Source: Atribacter laminatus
Lineage (GTDB): Bacteria > Atribacterota > Atribacteria > Atribacterales > Atribacteraceae
Reading direction: 5' to 3'
DNA length: 64,000 nt
Assembly (NCBI RefSeq): GCF_015775515.1
Contig: NZ_CP065383.1
Coordinates: 1,488,001-1,552,000, forward strand
The first letter of the stretch is position 1; every line of letters starts with the position of its first letter. Positions 45,953 through 55,423 of this stretch are shown here, piece by piece. The translations under genes were made by a program, and so were the position numbers. The notes under the pieces are model-generated. The model saw only the letters and a program-made list of their open reading frames with translations. It ran no database searches and was not told the DNA's origin.

Positions 45953-47506
45953 ATGATCAAGTATCGAGAAATTCTTCGGCTTCACAGCCAAGGTGTGAGT
46001 CAACGTGGCATTGCTGCCAGTTGCCAGTGCTCATGGACCACAATCCGTAATGTGGTTGAACGGGCAGAAAGGCATGAGATTTCATGGCCTTTCGATAAAA
46101 ACATGTCGGATGCAGATCTTCAGGAACTCCTTTTTCCGGAAAAAAGGAGTCAGTCCAATCGAAAAATACCGGATTGCGAATATGTTCATAAAGAAATGGC
46201 CAAAAGTGGTGTCACCTTAAGTTTGTTGTGGCATGAGTACCATGAACAATGCCGCTTCAATGGTGAAATCCCACTCATGTACAGCCAATTCTGTCGGTAT
46301 TATCATAAGTATGCCAATACCACCAAAGCCACTATGCGCATTAAGCGCAAACCCGGTGAAATGCTGGAAGTGGACTGGGCTGGAAAGACTGGTTTTATTG
46401 TTGATAATCTAACCGGTGAACTTATTCCAGCCTATATCTTCGTAGCGAGCCTATCTTGCAGCCAGTATGCCTATGTAGAAGCCTTCCTGTCAATGGATAT
46501 GGAAAGCTGGGTCAATGCTCATGTTCATGCGTTCAAATACTTTGGTGGAGTGGCCAGAATCCTCGTGCCAGACAATTTAAAAACCAGTGTAGATAAAGCC
46601 TCTCGACCAGATCCCAAGATTAATAGAACCTATCAAGAAATGGCCGAGCATTACGGGACAGCAGTCATTCCAGCCCGAGTCAGGCGCCCCAAAGACAAGC
46701 CCCATGCCGAAAGTACGGTGGGTATTATTTCCACCTGGATCATTGCCTCTTTGCGAAACCAACAGTTCTTTTCATTACACGAACTGAATAGCGCCATCCG
46801 TCTTAAGCTGGAAGAATTCAACCAGAAACCTTTTCAAAAGAAGCCGGGAAGCAGGAAAAGCGCCTTCCTAGAAGAGGAAAAAGCACTGCTTTTGCCTTTG
46901 CCTACTTCCCCATACGAGCTTGCCACCTGGTCAACGGCGTCCGTACAGTACGATTATCACATAATTGTGGATAAAAATCACTACTCAGTGCCCTATGAGT
47001 ACATCCGGCATCAAGTGGAGGTACGTATAACCAGCAAAACTGTTGAAGTTTTTTACCACAATCATCGCATTGCTTCCCATATTCGGATTCGCGGTCAGGA
47101 AGGCCAGATTGTCACGGTACCGGATCACATGCCAGAGAAACATAAACAGTACCTGGCTGTAAATGCTGATCATTTTAGGAATTGGGCTGCTTCCATTGGA
47201 CCTCATGCCGTCATTGTGGTGAATGCTCTTTTGTCAGCATCAAGAGTTGAGAAACAAGGTTACCGTTCTTGTACATCGCTTATGAAACTCGCTGACAAGT
47301 ATTCTTTATCCCGCTTTGAAGAAGCGTGCCAGCGGGCACTTTGTTACACGCCCAGTCCGAGTTTCAAAATCATCCAGACCATCCTCAAAACCGGTCAGGA
47401 TAGAATATCAGTCCAATCAGATCGACAAAAAGCGACAAAAGACAATCCCAACATCTACGGATTTGTCCGGGGTGCCGGCTACTATGGAGGAAAAGACAAT
47501 GATTAA
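45953..47506 (+). CDS. istA: IS21-family transposase IstA
   Basis: IstA is the DDE transposase. The 517-residue protein begins with HTH regions (LHSQGVSQRGIAASCQCSWT near residue 11), then the rve core: Asp in MLEVDWAGKTGF (about 142), Asp in ARILVPDNLKTSVDK (about 206) and Glu in KDKPHAESTVGIIS (about 243), followed by a C-terminal beta-barrel. The frame is intact. Its end overlaps istB by eight bases. Confidence 0.95.
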   Translation: MIKYREILRLHSQGVSQRGIAASCQCSWTTIRNVVERAERHEISWPFDKNMSDADLQELLFPEKRSQSNRKIPDCEYVHKEMAKSGVTLSLLWHEYHEQCRFNGEIPLMYSQFCRYYHKYANTTKATMRIKRKPGEMLEVDWAGKTGFIVDNLTGELIPAYIFVASLSCSQYAYVEAFLSMDMESWVNAHVHAFKYFGGVARILVPDNLKTSVDKASRPDPKINRTYQEMAEHYGTAVIPARVRRPKDKPHAESTVGIISTWIIASLRNQQFFSLHELNSAIRLKLEEFNQKPFQKKPGSRKSAFLEEEKALLLPLPTSPYELATWSTASVQYDYHIIVDKNHYSVPYEYIRHQVEVRITSKTVEVFYHNHRIASHIRIRGQEGQIVTVPDHMPEKHKQYLAVNADHFRNWAASIGPHAVIVVNALLSASRVEKQGYRSCTSLMKLADKYSLSRFEEACQRALCYTPSPSFKIIQTILKTGQDRISVQSDRQKATKDNPNIYGFVRGAGYYGGKDND

Positions 47507-48242
47507 TTCTACGACCATGAACAAGCTGCATGACATGCGACTCTCCGCTATGGCGGATGCTTTCAAACGCCAACTGTCTGATGAGAAATATCAGGAGCTA
47601 TCGTTTGAAGAACGGGTTGGTATTCTTGTTGATGTGGAATGGGCTAAACGCAGAAGCAATAAACTGCTCCATCTCATTAAAAAAGCAGATTTCCGCTATC
47701 CTCAGGCTAGCATTGAAGATATTGAATACCATGCCGACAGGAAACTAGATAAGGCACAAATCCTACGGCTATCTGGGTGCGCTTACATCCAGGAGAAACG
47801 CAACCTCATCATCATGGGTGCCTCTGGAAACGGGAAATCTTATGTTGCCTGTGCTTTTGGTATGGCGGCTTGTCGCAACTATTATACCGTTAAGTATATC
47901 CGACTACCGGATCTTCTGGATGAACTGTCAGTGGCTCGAGGTGAAGGTGTCTATCAGGTGGTGATGAAGAAGTACAAAAAGGTTGGCTTACTCATTTTGG
48001 ATGAATGGCTCTTAACTCCACTTAAAGACACCCAGGCAATGGATCTCCTTGAGATCGTTGAAGCAAGACATCAGAATGCTTCTACTATTTTTTGCACCCA
48101 ATTTGCTCCACGTGGGTGGCATGAAAAGATCGGCGAAGATACACTAGCAGATGCCATTCTTGATCGTATTGTCCATGATTCCTATACCATCCTTATTGAC
48201 GGCAAAGTGTCAATGAGGGAACGACATGGGATTAAAAATTGA
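47499..48242 (+). CDS. istB: IS21-family helper ATPase IstB
   Basis: IstB is the AAA+ ATPase that selects target DNA and activates IstA. The 247-residue protein has Walker A MGASGNGKS, Walker B GLLILDE and the DnaC-like IstB fold. I start it at ATG 47499 behind GGAGGAAAAG, overlapping istA by eight bases; the longer upstream frame is a shadow of istA. It is intact, so the element may be mobile. Confidence 0.95.
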   Translation: MINSTTMNKLHDMRLSAMADAFKRQLSDEKYQELSFEERVGILVDVEWAKRRSNKLLHLIKKADFRYPQASIEDIEYHADRKLDKAQILRLSGCAYIQEKRNLIIMGASGNGKSYVACAFGMAACRNYYTVKYIRLPDLLDELSVARGEGVYQVVMKKYKKVGLLILDEWLLTPLKDTQAMDLLEIVEARHQNASTIFCTQFAPRGWHEKIGEDTLADAILDRIVHDSYTILIDGKVSMRERHGIKN

Positions 48243-48633
48243 GCCAGAACTAAGTAATTAAGAGTGTATTTATGTCTGCCGGTTAAAGAGGCTGATGGAT
48301 AGTACCGACCTCTTGTGGACAACCCTCCGACCAAAACATGTTGTTCACGCTCTCCACAGCCTCGGCATCTGGTGTTCTATAGAAATCTTAATCTTGTTCC
48401 TTCAAACTACCCATCAAAGAGTACTATTCTCAGAACAGTAAAACTCATGATTCGGAAAAGTGGGCTTATAGCTATTGTGGTTCATTTAAACCGTCATATA
48501 TAGCTATGGAGTTAACGTATGCACCTAGTGGATTTATTTGGTGCACTCGATGGGTCTAAAACATCATACTACTGGGTTTATCATAAGACAATAAACACAT
48601 AGCAGAACAAATTAACAAAGGGAGGTCTTCCAC

Positions 48634-48972
48634 ATGTTAAAAGCAATGCTCAACACCACTACCGAGGACCGGGTAGAAAAAGCTCTGTTCGGCCTTCTCC
48701 ATCAGGACTACAAAGTTAAGTTTATCAATAACCACCTAGCCCGGATTAAGAATCACAAAGGGTCATATCTGGTGGACTACGTTGAAGGCGTGTGCAGCTG
48801 CCCGGACAGCATTTATCACGGCCAGGTTTGTAAACACGTGGTCCAAGCGAGAATCATGGCCGAAATGCACAAGCTCATTATCCAACACCAAGGCGTTTTG
48901 GCCAAAGTAAAAGAGCCGGCCGAAGTAAAAACCGAAAATCCACAGGTTTATTTAATGAAAGGCCTGAAGTAA
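48634..48972 (+). CDS. SWIM zinc-finger protein
   Basis: The 112-residue protein consists mainly of a SWIM domain: KVKFINNHLARIKNHKGSYL, then the zinc site CSCPDSIYHGQVCKH (CxCx(n)CxH, residues about 54-68) and a short helical tail. SWIM domains bind DNA or proteins, and stand-alone SWIM proteins are common on plasmids and phages. It starts at ATG behind AAAGGGAGG. It leads a small pair with the 49005 gene, right after the IS21 element. Confidence 0.82.
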   Translation: MLKAMLNTTTEDRVEKALFGLLHQDYKVKFINNHLARIKNHKGSYLVDYVEGVCSCPDSIYHGQVCKHVVQARIMAEMHKLIIQHQGVLAKVKEPAEVKTENPQVYLMKGLK

Positions 48973-49004
48973 TCCGGGCCCTTCCCTTTTAAGGAGGAAA
49001 GAAA

Positions 49005-49289
49005 ATGATGAGCCTTAATGAAATCCTCAATCAAATAGCCTTGGAACGGATACCGGGAAAAAAGGGATGCTATGGCAAGGAATATGACGGACTTCAAGGG
49101 AAAGAGCACATTCTTTCAGAAAAGCTAAAAAATAATCTCCCCAAAGAATCCGTTCAGTTGTTTAACGAAATTTCCAACACCAGCTGTGACATGGGAGCCA
49201 TTATGGAAGAAGTAAGTTACAAGTTGGGATTTGCCGATGGGATACGGTTTTTACTTGTAACGGTAATTGAGTGGATGCCCAGGGGATAA
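49005..49289 (+). CDS. Small DUF6809-like protein
   Basis: The 94-residue helical protein follows the SWIM gene by 32 bp, with AAGGAGGAAAGAAA before its ATG. The order of helices ending SYKLGFADGIRFLLVTVIEW resembles DUF6809-type proteins of Firmicutes mobile elements; the resemblance is by memory and the role is unknown. A good terminator 50 bp downstream closes the two-gene unit. Confidence 0.65.
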   Translation: MMSLNEILNQIALERIPGKKGCYGKEYDGLQGKEHILSEKLKNNLPKESVQLFNEISNTSCDMGAIMEEVSYKLGFADGIRFLLVTVIEWMPRG

Positions 49290-49337
49290 ATTAAAATTTT
49301 TAAGAAATAGTAGTAGAGTTTGTACTATAAAAAATAT

Positions 49338-49368
49338 AAGGTCAGGGTTCATCTCCCTGGCCTTTTTC
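49338..49368 (+). terminator. Rho-independent terminator
   Basis: AAGGTCAGGG and CCCTGGCCTT form a stem with one G-G type mismatch around a seven-base loop, followed by TTTC. It lies about 50 bp after the 49005 gene and ends the SWIM-DUF unit. Confidence 0.75.
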
Positions 49369-49695
49369 ATTAGAGAAATAATCATTAAGCGTGAATAATT
49401 CAGCATATATTTGGTTATAAAATTATAATGTTCATTTAGAAATTATATTAAATTCTTTGGAAATGAATTACCCCAGAATAACCACACACCATGACAATTC
49501 TTAATTAACTTACTTCCACCTTTACAAAACTGAAATGTTTTATTTCGTCAAAGAAAAATTCCTCGAGCAAAGATTGAGATAGGTTAATCTATCTTTGGAA
49601 GAATATATAAGAATTACCCTAATGGAAGGAATGTGATATCTTCATTTTATCGCTATTCCTTCCAGGATGGGAATTTTAATAGAGGAGGGAGAATC
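49369..49695. other. Gene-free stretch
   Basis: About 330 bp between the terminator and the next gene. The sequence is AT-rich with no coding frame, repeat or clear promoter. Confidence 0.4.
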
Positions 49696-49968
49696 ATGTT
49701 ATTTGTTGTGTTGTGTAACGCCAAAGGTGGGACGAGCAAAGAAAGAACCGAGCGTCGGATGACCTGGAAAGCTCCGGAAGGAACAAAGTTAATCGGTGAA
49801 TATTGGCTCACGAATGAATACCCCAATGTGGTCCAGATTATTGAAGCCGATAACGTGCAGTTAATGTTAAATGCCATTTCAGATTGGGATGATTTTTTTG
49901 ATATCAGTATTTATCCTGCAATTACTGCGGAAGAAGGGATGAAAAATATCCAGGAGATGATGAAATAA
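49696..49968 (+). CDS. DUF3303-like small protein
   Basis: The 90-residue protein starts MLFVVLCNAKGGTSKERTER and continues with APEGTKLIGEYWLTNEYPNV and IIEADNVQLMLNAISDWDDF, the pattern of DUF3303 ferredoxin-like-fold proteins of unknown function. I chose ATG 49696 behind AGAGGAGGGAGAATC; the upstream part of the frame is not conserved in style. An IS4-family element begins 24 bp past its stop. Confidence 0.8.
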   Translation: MLFVVLCNAKGGTSKERTERRMTWKAPEGTKLIGEYWLTNEYPNVVQIIEADNVQLMLNAISDWDDFFDISIYPAITAEEGMKNIQEMMK

Positions 49969-49991
49969 GCATGTAAATAATAAATAGTTAC

Positions 49992-51509
49992 TAACTCAAC
50001 TTTCGCACTAAAATAAATGCTGAAAAACCTTGATTTTAAAGGGTTTTTTAATGAAAACACCCCTCCTTTCTGGTAGAATTGACTTAAGGAAAAAAACCAA
50101 TCACCACAAAGAGAGAGGTGTCTTCATGACTATCCTACCAGAAAATTTGAAAAATGAAAGGACCTTGTTACCCATGTTTTCCTCCTTTATGAAGGAGTTT
50201 AAAGTGAACCAACTGTTTCGAAAATGCCATATGAACAAAAAGAAAGGGTTCCCAGTCAAAGACGTCTTTCAGATGATCTTTCTCCTAGTCTTTACTCAGA
50301 AAAACGTTGCTGGTCTTCTCCAATCTCGACATCCCCTTTTCCAAGGAAAGAAAGACACTCTTTACCGTTTCCTCCACAAGACCAGTGGGAGCTGGCGAAA
50401 ATTGCTCTTTCTTTTGAGTACCAAAGTAGTCTCTGAAGCGCTCCTTCCTTTTACCAGTTTGAAACGCTACACCTGGGTGGTGGATGATTCCCCCTATGAA
50501 CGGCCTCGGAGCTTGAAAGTTGAAGGGCTCTCTCGATTCTATGATCACGCCCAAGGACGGTTCAGTCGGGGTTTCAGAATGCTCACTTTAGGACTCACCG
50601 ATGGTGCTACATTCATTCCCTTTGCTTTTTCATTGTTAAGTTCTCACCAAAAAGAAAACCAGCTCTGTCCCATGGATGCCTCCGTTGATGGACGAAACAA
50701 AAGAGCTCGTCTTCGGAAAGAATCCCAAGAAAAAGCTCCAGATGTCTTCTTCAACCTCCTGGATGGAGCCTTGAAACACTGTCCTTTGGTCTCAACTATT
50801 CTCTTTGATAGTTGGTTCAGTTTTCCAGCCCTCATCCGCAAATGTGCTCTTCGCGGATTATCAGTGGTGTGCATGCTCAAAAACACCCCAAAAATTTACT
50901 ATTCTTTTGGTGGAAAAGTTCTTTCTCTTTCCTCTCTTTTCACCAGAATTCAGAAAAGACCACACGGCAATATCATTGGATCGGGTGTCGTGAATCTCAA
51001 TCTCACTGGGAAACCACTTTTAGCTCGGATTGTCTTTGTCCGAAGTGAAAAACAAAAATCTCAATGGTTGGCACTGCTTTCAACTGATCTGTCTCTTTCT
51101 GAAGACGAGATCGTCACCCTCTATGGGAAACGCTGGGATATCGAGGTTTTCTTCAAGATGGTGAAATCGGTCTTGAAACTCACTCGGGAATTTCAGGTTC
51201 GATCCTATGATGCTCTGGTATCCCATACCAGTATCGTCTTTATCCGCTATATCATGCTCGCGGTTATTGCCCGGAGAAACACCGATCCCCGAACCTTTGG
51301 CGAGCTTTTCTATGCCTGCTATGATGAAATTCAGGATATCACTCTTATGGAAGCACTCACTCTTCTTCTTGAGCTCCTGAAGACGACCATCAAACAGATT
51401 CTTGTCCTTTCAGAAGAAAAAGTCAAAGAGCTACTCATCTATTTTGTAAATAGTCTTCCAGCATGGTTGAGAGAAAAAGTGCTATTATTGAACTGCGAAA
51501 GTTGAGTTA
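49992..51509 (+). mobile_element. IS4-family insertion sequence
   Basis: The 1,518-bp element has perfect 16-bp terminal inverted repeats: TAACTCAACTTTCGCA at 49992-50007 and its complement at 51494-51509. The flanks (AAATAGTTAC and TAATAATTAC) agree at 8 of 10 positions, compatible with a decayed 10-bp target duplication. It contains one transposase gene whose stop lies inside the right repeat. Confidence 0.9.
50126..51505 (+). CDS. IS4-family transposase
   Basis: The 459-residue DDE transposase shows Asp in KRYTWVVDDSPYER (about 115), Asp in STILFDSWFSFPALI (about 228) and the IS4 Y-R-E-K signature YGKRWDIEVFFKMVK (about 333-347). I chose ATG 50126 behind GAGAGAGGTG; the upstream extension crosses the terminal region and has no start signal. 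The frame is complete. Confidence 0.93.
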   Translation: MTILPENLKNERTLLPMFSSFMKEFKVNQLFRKCHMNKKKGFPVKDVFQMIFLLVFTQKNVAGLLQSRHPLFQGKKDTLYRFLHKTSGSWRKLLFLLSTKVVSEALLPFTSLKRYTWVVDDSPYERPRSLKVEGLSRFYDHAQGRFSRGFRMLTLGLTDGATFIPFAFSLLSSHQKENQLCPMDASVDGRNKRARLRKESQEKAPDVFFNLLDGALKHCPLVSTILFDSWFSFPALIRKCALRGLSVVCMLKNTPKIYYSFGGKVLSLSSLFTRIQKRPHGNIIGSGVVNLNLTGKPLLARIVFVRSEKQKSQWLALLSTDLSLSEDEIVTLYGKRWDIEVFFKMVKSVLKLTREFQVRSYDALVSHTSIVFIRYIMLAVIARRNTDPRTFGELFYACYDEIQDITLMEALTLLLELLKTTIKQILVLSEEKVKELLIYFVNSLPAWLREKVLLLNCES

Positions 51510-51682
51510 CTAATAATTACCTCCCGGGACAGAGAAATCGTTCCGGGGGATATTTTCGTTTCAACCCTTTTGAAGTGAAGCCAATTTTTTATAATTCATT
51601 ATAATTATCTGATTATTTCTATAATTATCTGATTGAATTTAAAATGAAAATAATCTATTATTTATATGAGGGGGGTGTTTAA

Positions 51683-52123
51683 ATGGTTAGTGTGTTTGAT
51701 GTAGCTGCTTTTATTATTGACCAATTGGGACCAATAACTGCAATGAAGCTTCAAAAACTTGTCTACTATTGCCAAGCTTGGTCTCTGGTGTGGGACGATA
51801 CTCCTCTATTTGAAGAAAGAATTGAGGCCTGGTCAAACGGTCCGGTGGTACCTGCACTTTTTGAATTTCACAAGGGACAATATATTGTTGATTCAATACC
51901 GAATGGGGACCCAGAAAAACTTAATAAAAATCAAAAAGAAACAGTAGAGGCTGTATTAGTTTATTATGGAAAAAAGTCTTCCCGATGGTTAAGCGATTTA
52001 ACTCACATGGAAGACCCTTGGAAAAATACCCGAGCTGGTATTTCTAATGACGAAAGAAGCAATAGAGAAATAACTCTTGAATCAATGGCAGAGTATTATA
52101 GTAGCTTGTCACCAGATTTTTAA
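51683..52123 (+). CDS. Panacea-domain (DUF4065) antitoxin
   Basis: The 146-residue protein is a Panacea (DUF4065/SocA-like) domain: ITAMKLQKLVYYCQAWSLVW, ERIEAWSNGPVVPALFEFHK, SSRWLSDLTHMEDPWKNTRA and ISNDERSNREITLESM. Panacea proteins neutralise many unrelated toxins, often encoded next door. It starts with ATG behind GAGGGGGGTG. A 145-residue gene begins 12 bp downstream on the same strand, making a two-gene toxin-antitoxin operon likely. It lies immediately after the IS4 element. Confidence 0.9.
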   Translation: MVSVFDVAAFIIDQLGPITAMKLQKLVYYCQAWSLVWDDTPLFEERIEAWSNGPVVPALFEFHKGQYIVDSIPNGDPEKLNKNQKETVEAVLVYYGKKSSRWLSDLTHMEDPWKNTRAGISNDERSNREITLESMAEYYSSLSPDF

Positions 52124-52135
52124 AAAATCGTTTCT

Positions 52136-52573
52136 ATGAGAAAAAAACCATCAAGAAAATTTAACCCTCCTGAAGGAAAATCACCAAGGAACGAACAAGA
52201 ACCAGAAAGTATTATTAGTAAGTTGATAACTTGGCATATTAGAACTATGGATAAAGAAGGTCTTTGGCATTGGAAAAATATTAGTTTAGATATTTTTTGG
52301 GATAAGGTCCATAAGATTTTGTCATGTTATGAAATGATGACATGGGGAGAAGTTTTAAATAACAGAAATAACCATTTCATACCTGTAAATAATTTATGTA
52401 AAAAGGCTCAGCAAAGGTTACAGGTATTAAAACAAGACGACATTGATGAAGTGGTTTCTTTTCATATAAACGGTAAAGGCCGCATTTGGGGAATTCAAGA
52501 CCGGTACATCTTTAAAATATTGTGGTGGGACCCTAACCATCAGGTCTGTCCTTCACATAAAAAACATACTTAA
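52136..52573 (+). CDS. Putative toxin partner of the Panacea antitoxin
   Basis: The 145-residue, basic protein starts KKPSRKFNPPEGKSPRN and contains KEGLWHWKNI, EMMTWGEVLNNRNNHFIPVN, DDIDEVVSFHINGKGRIWGI and the C-terminal ILWWDPNHQVCPSHKKHT. This Trp-rich ending, with an IWGI strand, looks like a compact mRNA-interferase-type fold, but I cannot name the family. Position and operon structure (12-bp gap) make it the probable toxin. Its start has only a weak site, fitting translation coupled to the antitoxin. Confidence 0.65.
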   Translation: MRKKPSRKFNPPEGKSPRNEQEPESIISKLITWHIRTMDKEGLWHWKNISLDIFWDKVHKILSCYEMMTWGEVLNNRNNHFIPVNNLCKKAQQRLQVLKQDDIDEVVSFHINGKGRIWGIQDRYIFKILWWDPNHQVCPSHKKHT

Positions 52574-52850
52574 CTGTTACTCCTTTCTCTTTTTTTCCGT
52601 GTAAATATATTAAAAGGTTTGCCTCTTTACTCACCTTCTTTGTATTTTCCCTTATAAGCACCCAATACCTTTTTTGAGATTTATAATATCCTGCTCGTAG
52701 TTGAAAAAAATATTTGATATTTTTTCTATTCGATTCTAATCATGAATGAAATTATTCAATTAGAAAGTAATTAATTGAGAAATATAGCAATTTAATTATA
52801 ATCTATAGTAAATTAAGAATTTTTTTCAAATTTTAAGAATGAGGATAAGT

Positions 52851-54164
52851 ATGGAAGAAAAAAAGGGAAATCAATGTCCAATATGCGGAAGACCTTCCTT
52901 GTATACTTCAACAGAGGGAAAATGTATCTTTCATGCAAAAGCAGAGGAAAAAGACGAAGATGAATTTAAGGAAGAATTAAGGCTATTGCTTAAAGATAAG
53001 AACTTTGATTTTAATTTTAATGGATTTGTCTTTATAGGTGATATAGATTTTAATAGAGATTACAATATTAAGAAATTTATAAATGCTTCATTTGAAAAAG
53101 CAGTTTTTAATGGAAAAATGACCTTTTATGATATTCAGTTTAATGAATCAACTTCTTTTGACGATACTGTCTTTTATGGAGAATCTTATTTCATTGGGAG
53201 TCATTTTAATGGATACACTGCTTTTTTTGGAATTATATTCAGCAAAAAAACATCTTTTGACGGAACAAAATTTAATGAAAAAGTAGATTTCTATTTTGTA
53301 TATTTTTATGGAGAAACAATATTCACAGAAGTAAGATTTGAGAAAGGAGCAATTTTTGACAATGTTGAATTTAATCAATATGGTAACTTTTTTGATACTC
53401 ATTTCTCTGAAGGTACAAACTTTTCAAATATCTTTTTTCAAGGCAATATAAACTTTACATATGCTTATTTAGAAAATGTCAATATGAGTGGGATATTTTT
53501 AAGCGATAATACTCAGGTCTGTTTTAATGGAACCAGATTAAGAAATACATGGATTATAAAGGGAAACATTGAAAAACATATTCAAGCTGAAAATGAAAAA
53601 AAATATGGTGAAGCGAGAGAAACTTATTTACTGCTCAAGAATAATTTTCATTCAATAGGAAGATATGAAGACGAGAGTTGGGCATTTAAAAAAGAAAAGG
53701 ACATGGAAAGGAAAGACTTCTGGGAAAAATTTTGTAAAGGCAAAAACTACGAGCAGGAAGAGATTAAACAAGCAACAGAGGAGTCAAAAACTACAGGAAA
53801 AAAGAATAAACGAGAATGGAAGTACTTTAAAAATTGGCTTTGTTCCTGGTTTATCAATCTACTTTATGGATATGGAGAAAGACCCGGTAATGTGATTATA
53901 GTTTCAGGAGGAATAATCTTACTTTTTACGTTTCTTTATACCTATTTTGGTATTGTAGATAACTTGATAAATAATGGAACCAGTAAAAATATTTTCAATT
54001 GCCTTTATTTCAGCATTGTTACATTTACCACTCTAGGGTTTGGTGACCTTTCCCCTCAACCAATTCCAACACTTAGGTTATTAACCAGTATTGAAGCATT
54101 TATTGGAGCATTTATGATGGCTTTGTTTATTTACACATTTGCCCGAAGAACTGGAGGAAGGTAA
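52851..54164 (+). CDS. Pentapeptide-repeat K+-channel-like protein
   Basis: The 437-residue protein begins with a zinc-knuckle-like QCPICGRPS...GKCIFHA motif, followed by about 25 five-residue repeats with a Phe at each turn (residues 60-225), a right-handed beta-helix. A coiled-coil linker (225-310) leads to a two-helix ion-channel domain: GGIILLFTFLYTYFGIV, the pore TFTTLGFGDLSPQ near residue 395 with GFGD selectivity filter, and a final helix. ATG 52851 follows GAGGATAAGT. The architecture suggests a sensor-gated membrane channel; a role in abortive infection is only a possibility. Confidence 0.85.
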   Translation: MEEKKGNQCPICGRPSLYTSTEGKCIFHAKAEEKDEDEFKEELRLLLKDKNFDFNFNGFVFIGDIDFNRDYNIKKFINASFEKAVFNGKMTFYDIQFNESTSFDDTVFYGESYFIGSHFNGYTAFFGIIFSKKTSFDGTKFNEKVDFYFVYFYGETIFTEVRFEKGAIFDNVEFNQYGNFFDTHFSEGTNFSNIFFQGNINFTYAYLENVNMSGIFLSDNTQVCFNGTRLRNTWIIKGNIEKHIQAENEKKYGEARETYLLLKNNFHSIGRYEDESWAFKKEKDMERKDFWEKFCKGKNYEQEEIKQATEESKTTGKKNKREWKYFKNWLCSWFINLLYGYGERPGNVIIVSGGIILLFTFLYTYFGIVDNLINNGTSKNIFNCLYFSIVTFTTLGFGDLSPQPIPTLRLLTSIEAFIGAFMMALFIYTFARRTGGR

Positions 54165-54200
54165 TCTCTTCTATTTAGTAATAAATTCGTTATCTAACTA

Positions 54201-55124
54201 TTATATATTCTTCACTCTCTTCTTATTAAACAGATTTACCGGTGATGCGGTTTTATGCTCCCTCTTCAAATCCTCCCCATTTAACGCCAAATACCGTTTG
54301 GTCATATTTAAATCAGCATGGCCCATGGTTCTTTGTAATGTAAACACATTTCCACCATTGCGAAGGTATAGAAGAGCAAAAGAATGGCGCAAGGAATACG
54401 GAGTAATAGAATGGCCAAGTTGATGGCTATATTGTTTTAACCGATGGGCCCAAGAAGTTTCATGAAGAGGTCTTCCTTCATAGGAACAAAAAACCGGTAT
54501 ATTATCATTCCAGGTGGAAAGGCGGACCTTTAATAATTTCTGAATATAGGTAGCGGTCAAGGGTGAAATGGGAACGGTCCGAGTGGCTTTGGTCTTGGCT
54601 ATTTCCTTTCTGATGGTGACTTCAAGGCCGGGAAGGTTAAAATCTTGAGGAAGCAGCGATAACCCTTCCTGGGGACGTATTCCGGTATCCAAGGTTAAGA
54701 GAATAATGCAGTAATCCCGGAGGCCGGCAAAGGTTTTCTTATCGGGGAGTTTTAAAAGCTCAATTAAAACATCCTGGGAAACATTCCGAGCCTTCCCCTC
54801 ATCCTTTCTCTTGGAGAAGTCAATGGGGTTTTTAGGAAGAACTCCAATTTTTACCAGGTAGGAAAAGAAGGACTTGAGGTAAGCCCTCCGGATGTTAAAA
54901 GTAGAGGGGGCGATATTAGAAGTTGAAAAATATTCCTTAACCTTATTGCAAATTGAATGGTAATCGTCAACATCCCCCTGAAAATTCCTAAAGAAGTAAG
55001 AAACGTGAAGCCGATAATCCTTGATAGTTCTTTCCCGGCACCCCTGGACCTTCTTTTCCGTGAGAAACTCAGAGAGATATTCCATCCAGGATAAGATGAT
55101 GAGCAATTTTAGCGTTTTTCCCAT
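54201..55124 (-). CDS. int: Tyrosine recombinase (site-specific integrase)
   Basis: This 307-residue XerC/D-like integrase has an N-terminal SAM-like core-binding domain (residues 15-95) and a catalytic domain with R150 (DTGIRPQE), K179 (AKTKATRTVPIS), R246 (YSLRHSFA), H269 (MGHADLN) and Tyr278 (TKRYLAL). The usual His of the HxxR box is Tyr243, as in many XerC-like proteins. ATG 55124 follows AAAGGGG. The gene sits 93 bp from the right attachment repeat and points away from it. It most likely integrates the element at tRNA-Arg. Confidence 0.93.
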   Translation of the reverse strand: MGKTLKLLIILSWMEYLSEFLTEKKVQGCRERTIKDYRLHVSYFFRNFQGDVDDYHSICNKVKEYFSTSNIAPSTFNIRRAYLKSFFSYLVKIGVLPKNPIDFSKRKDEGKARNVSQDVLIELLKLPDKKTFAGLRDYCIILLTLDTGIRPQEGLSLLPQDFNLPGLEVTIRKEIAKTKATRTVPISPLTATYIQKLLKVRLSTWNDNIPVFCSYEGRPLHETSWAHRLKQYSHQLGHSITPYSLRHSFALLYLRNGGNVFTLQRTMGHADLNMTKRYLALNGEDLKREHKTASPVNLFNKKRVKNI

Positions 55125-55144
55125 TTTAAAACCCCTTTCTAACA

Positions 55145-55156
55145 GCAGCGGACTCA
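55145..55156. promoter_or_regulatory. Candidate integrase arm-type site, right end
   Basis: GCAGCGGACTCA, identical to the box at 36939-36950, sits 60 bp inside the right attachment repeat and upstream of int. It may be an arm-type binding site of the recombinase and an autoregulatory site; this is inference. Confidence 0.5.
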
Positions 55157-55216
55157 GAGGTTTTTAATGGAAAAATGAAGAATTTTGAAAATGGATTTTT
55201 GGCTTTACGAAGCTTT

Positions 55217-55293
<77 letters not shown>

Positions 55294-55423
55294 GAGGATG
55301 AATTGCGAAATTATTCTAAAGCCTTATGAGCTGCGCGTCAAGTTTCAAATGAGATAAACTTTTCAGCTGGATAAGAAATAGTATAATAGAACGAAGATAT
55401 TATTGAGTAAGGGGGATAATGGT

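Larger units (their letters stand above)
45811..48585 (+). mobile_element. IS21-family insertion sequence
   Basis: The element holds the istA-istB gene pair. The ends show related inverted segments, GGGATAGACCCACTCGTAT on the left and the complement of ATGATAAACCCAGTAGTAT on the right, each followed by further GTCCACC-like boxes, as usual for multiple-terminal-repeat IS21 ends. Exact boundaries are approximate, and no target duplication was identified. Confidence 0.8.

Noticed and set aside
48300-48370. Terminator at the right side of the IS21 element
   Set aside because: The arms GTGGACAACCC and TCCACAGCC pair only partly and no T-run follows; it looks like a decayed relative of the hairpin in the IS256 element.
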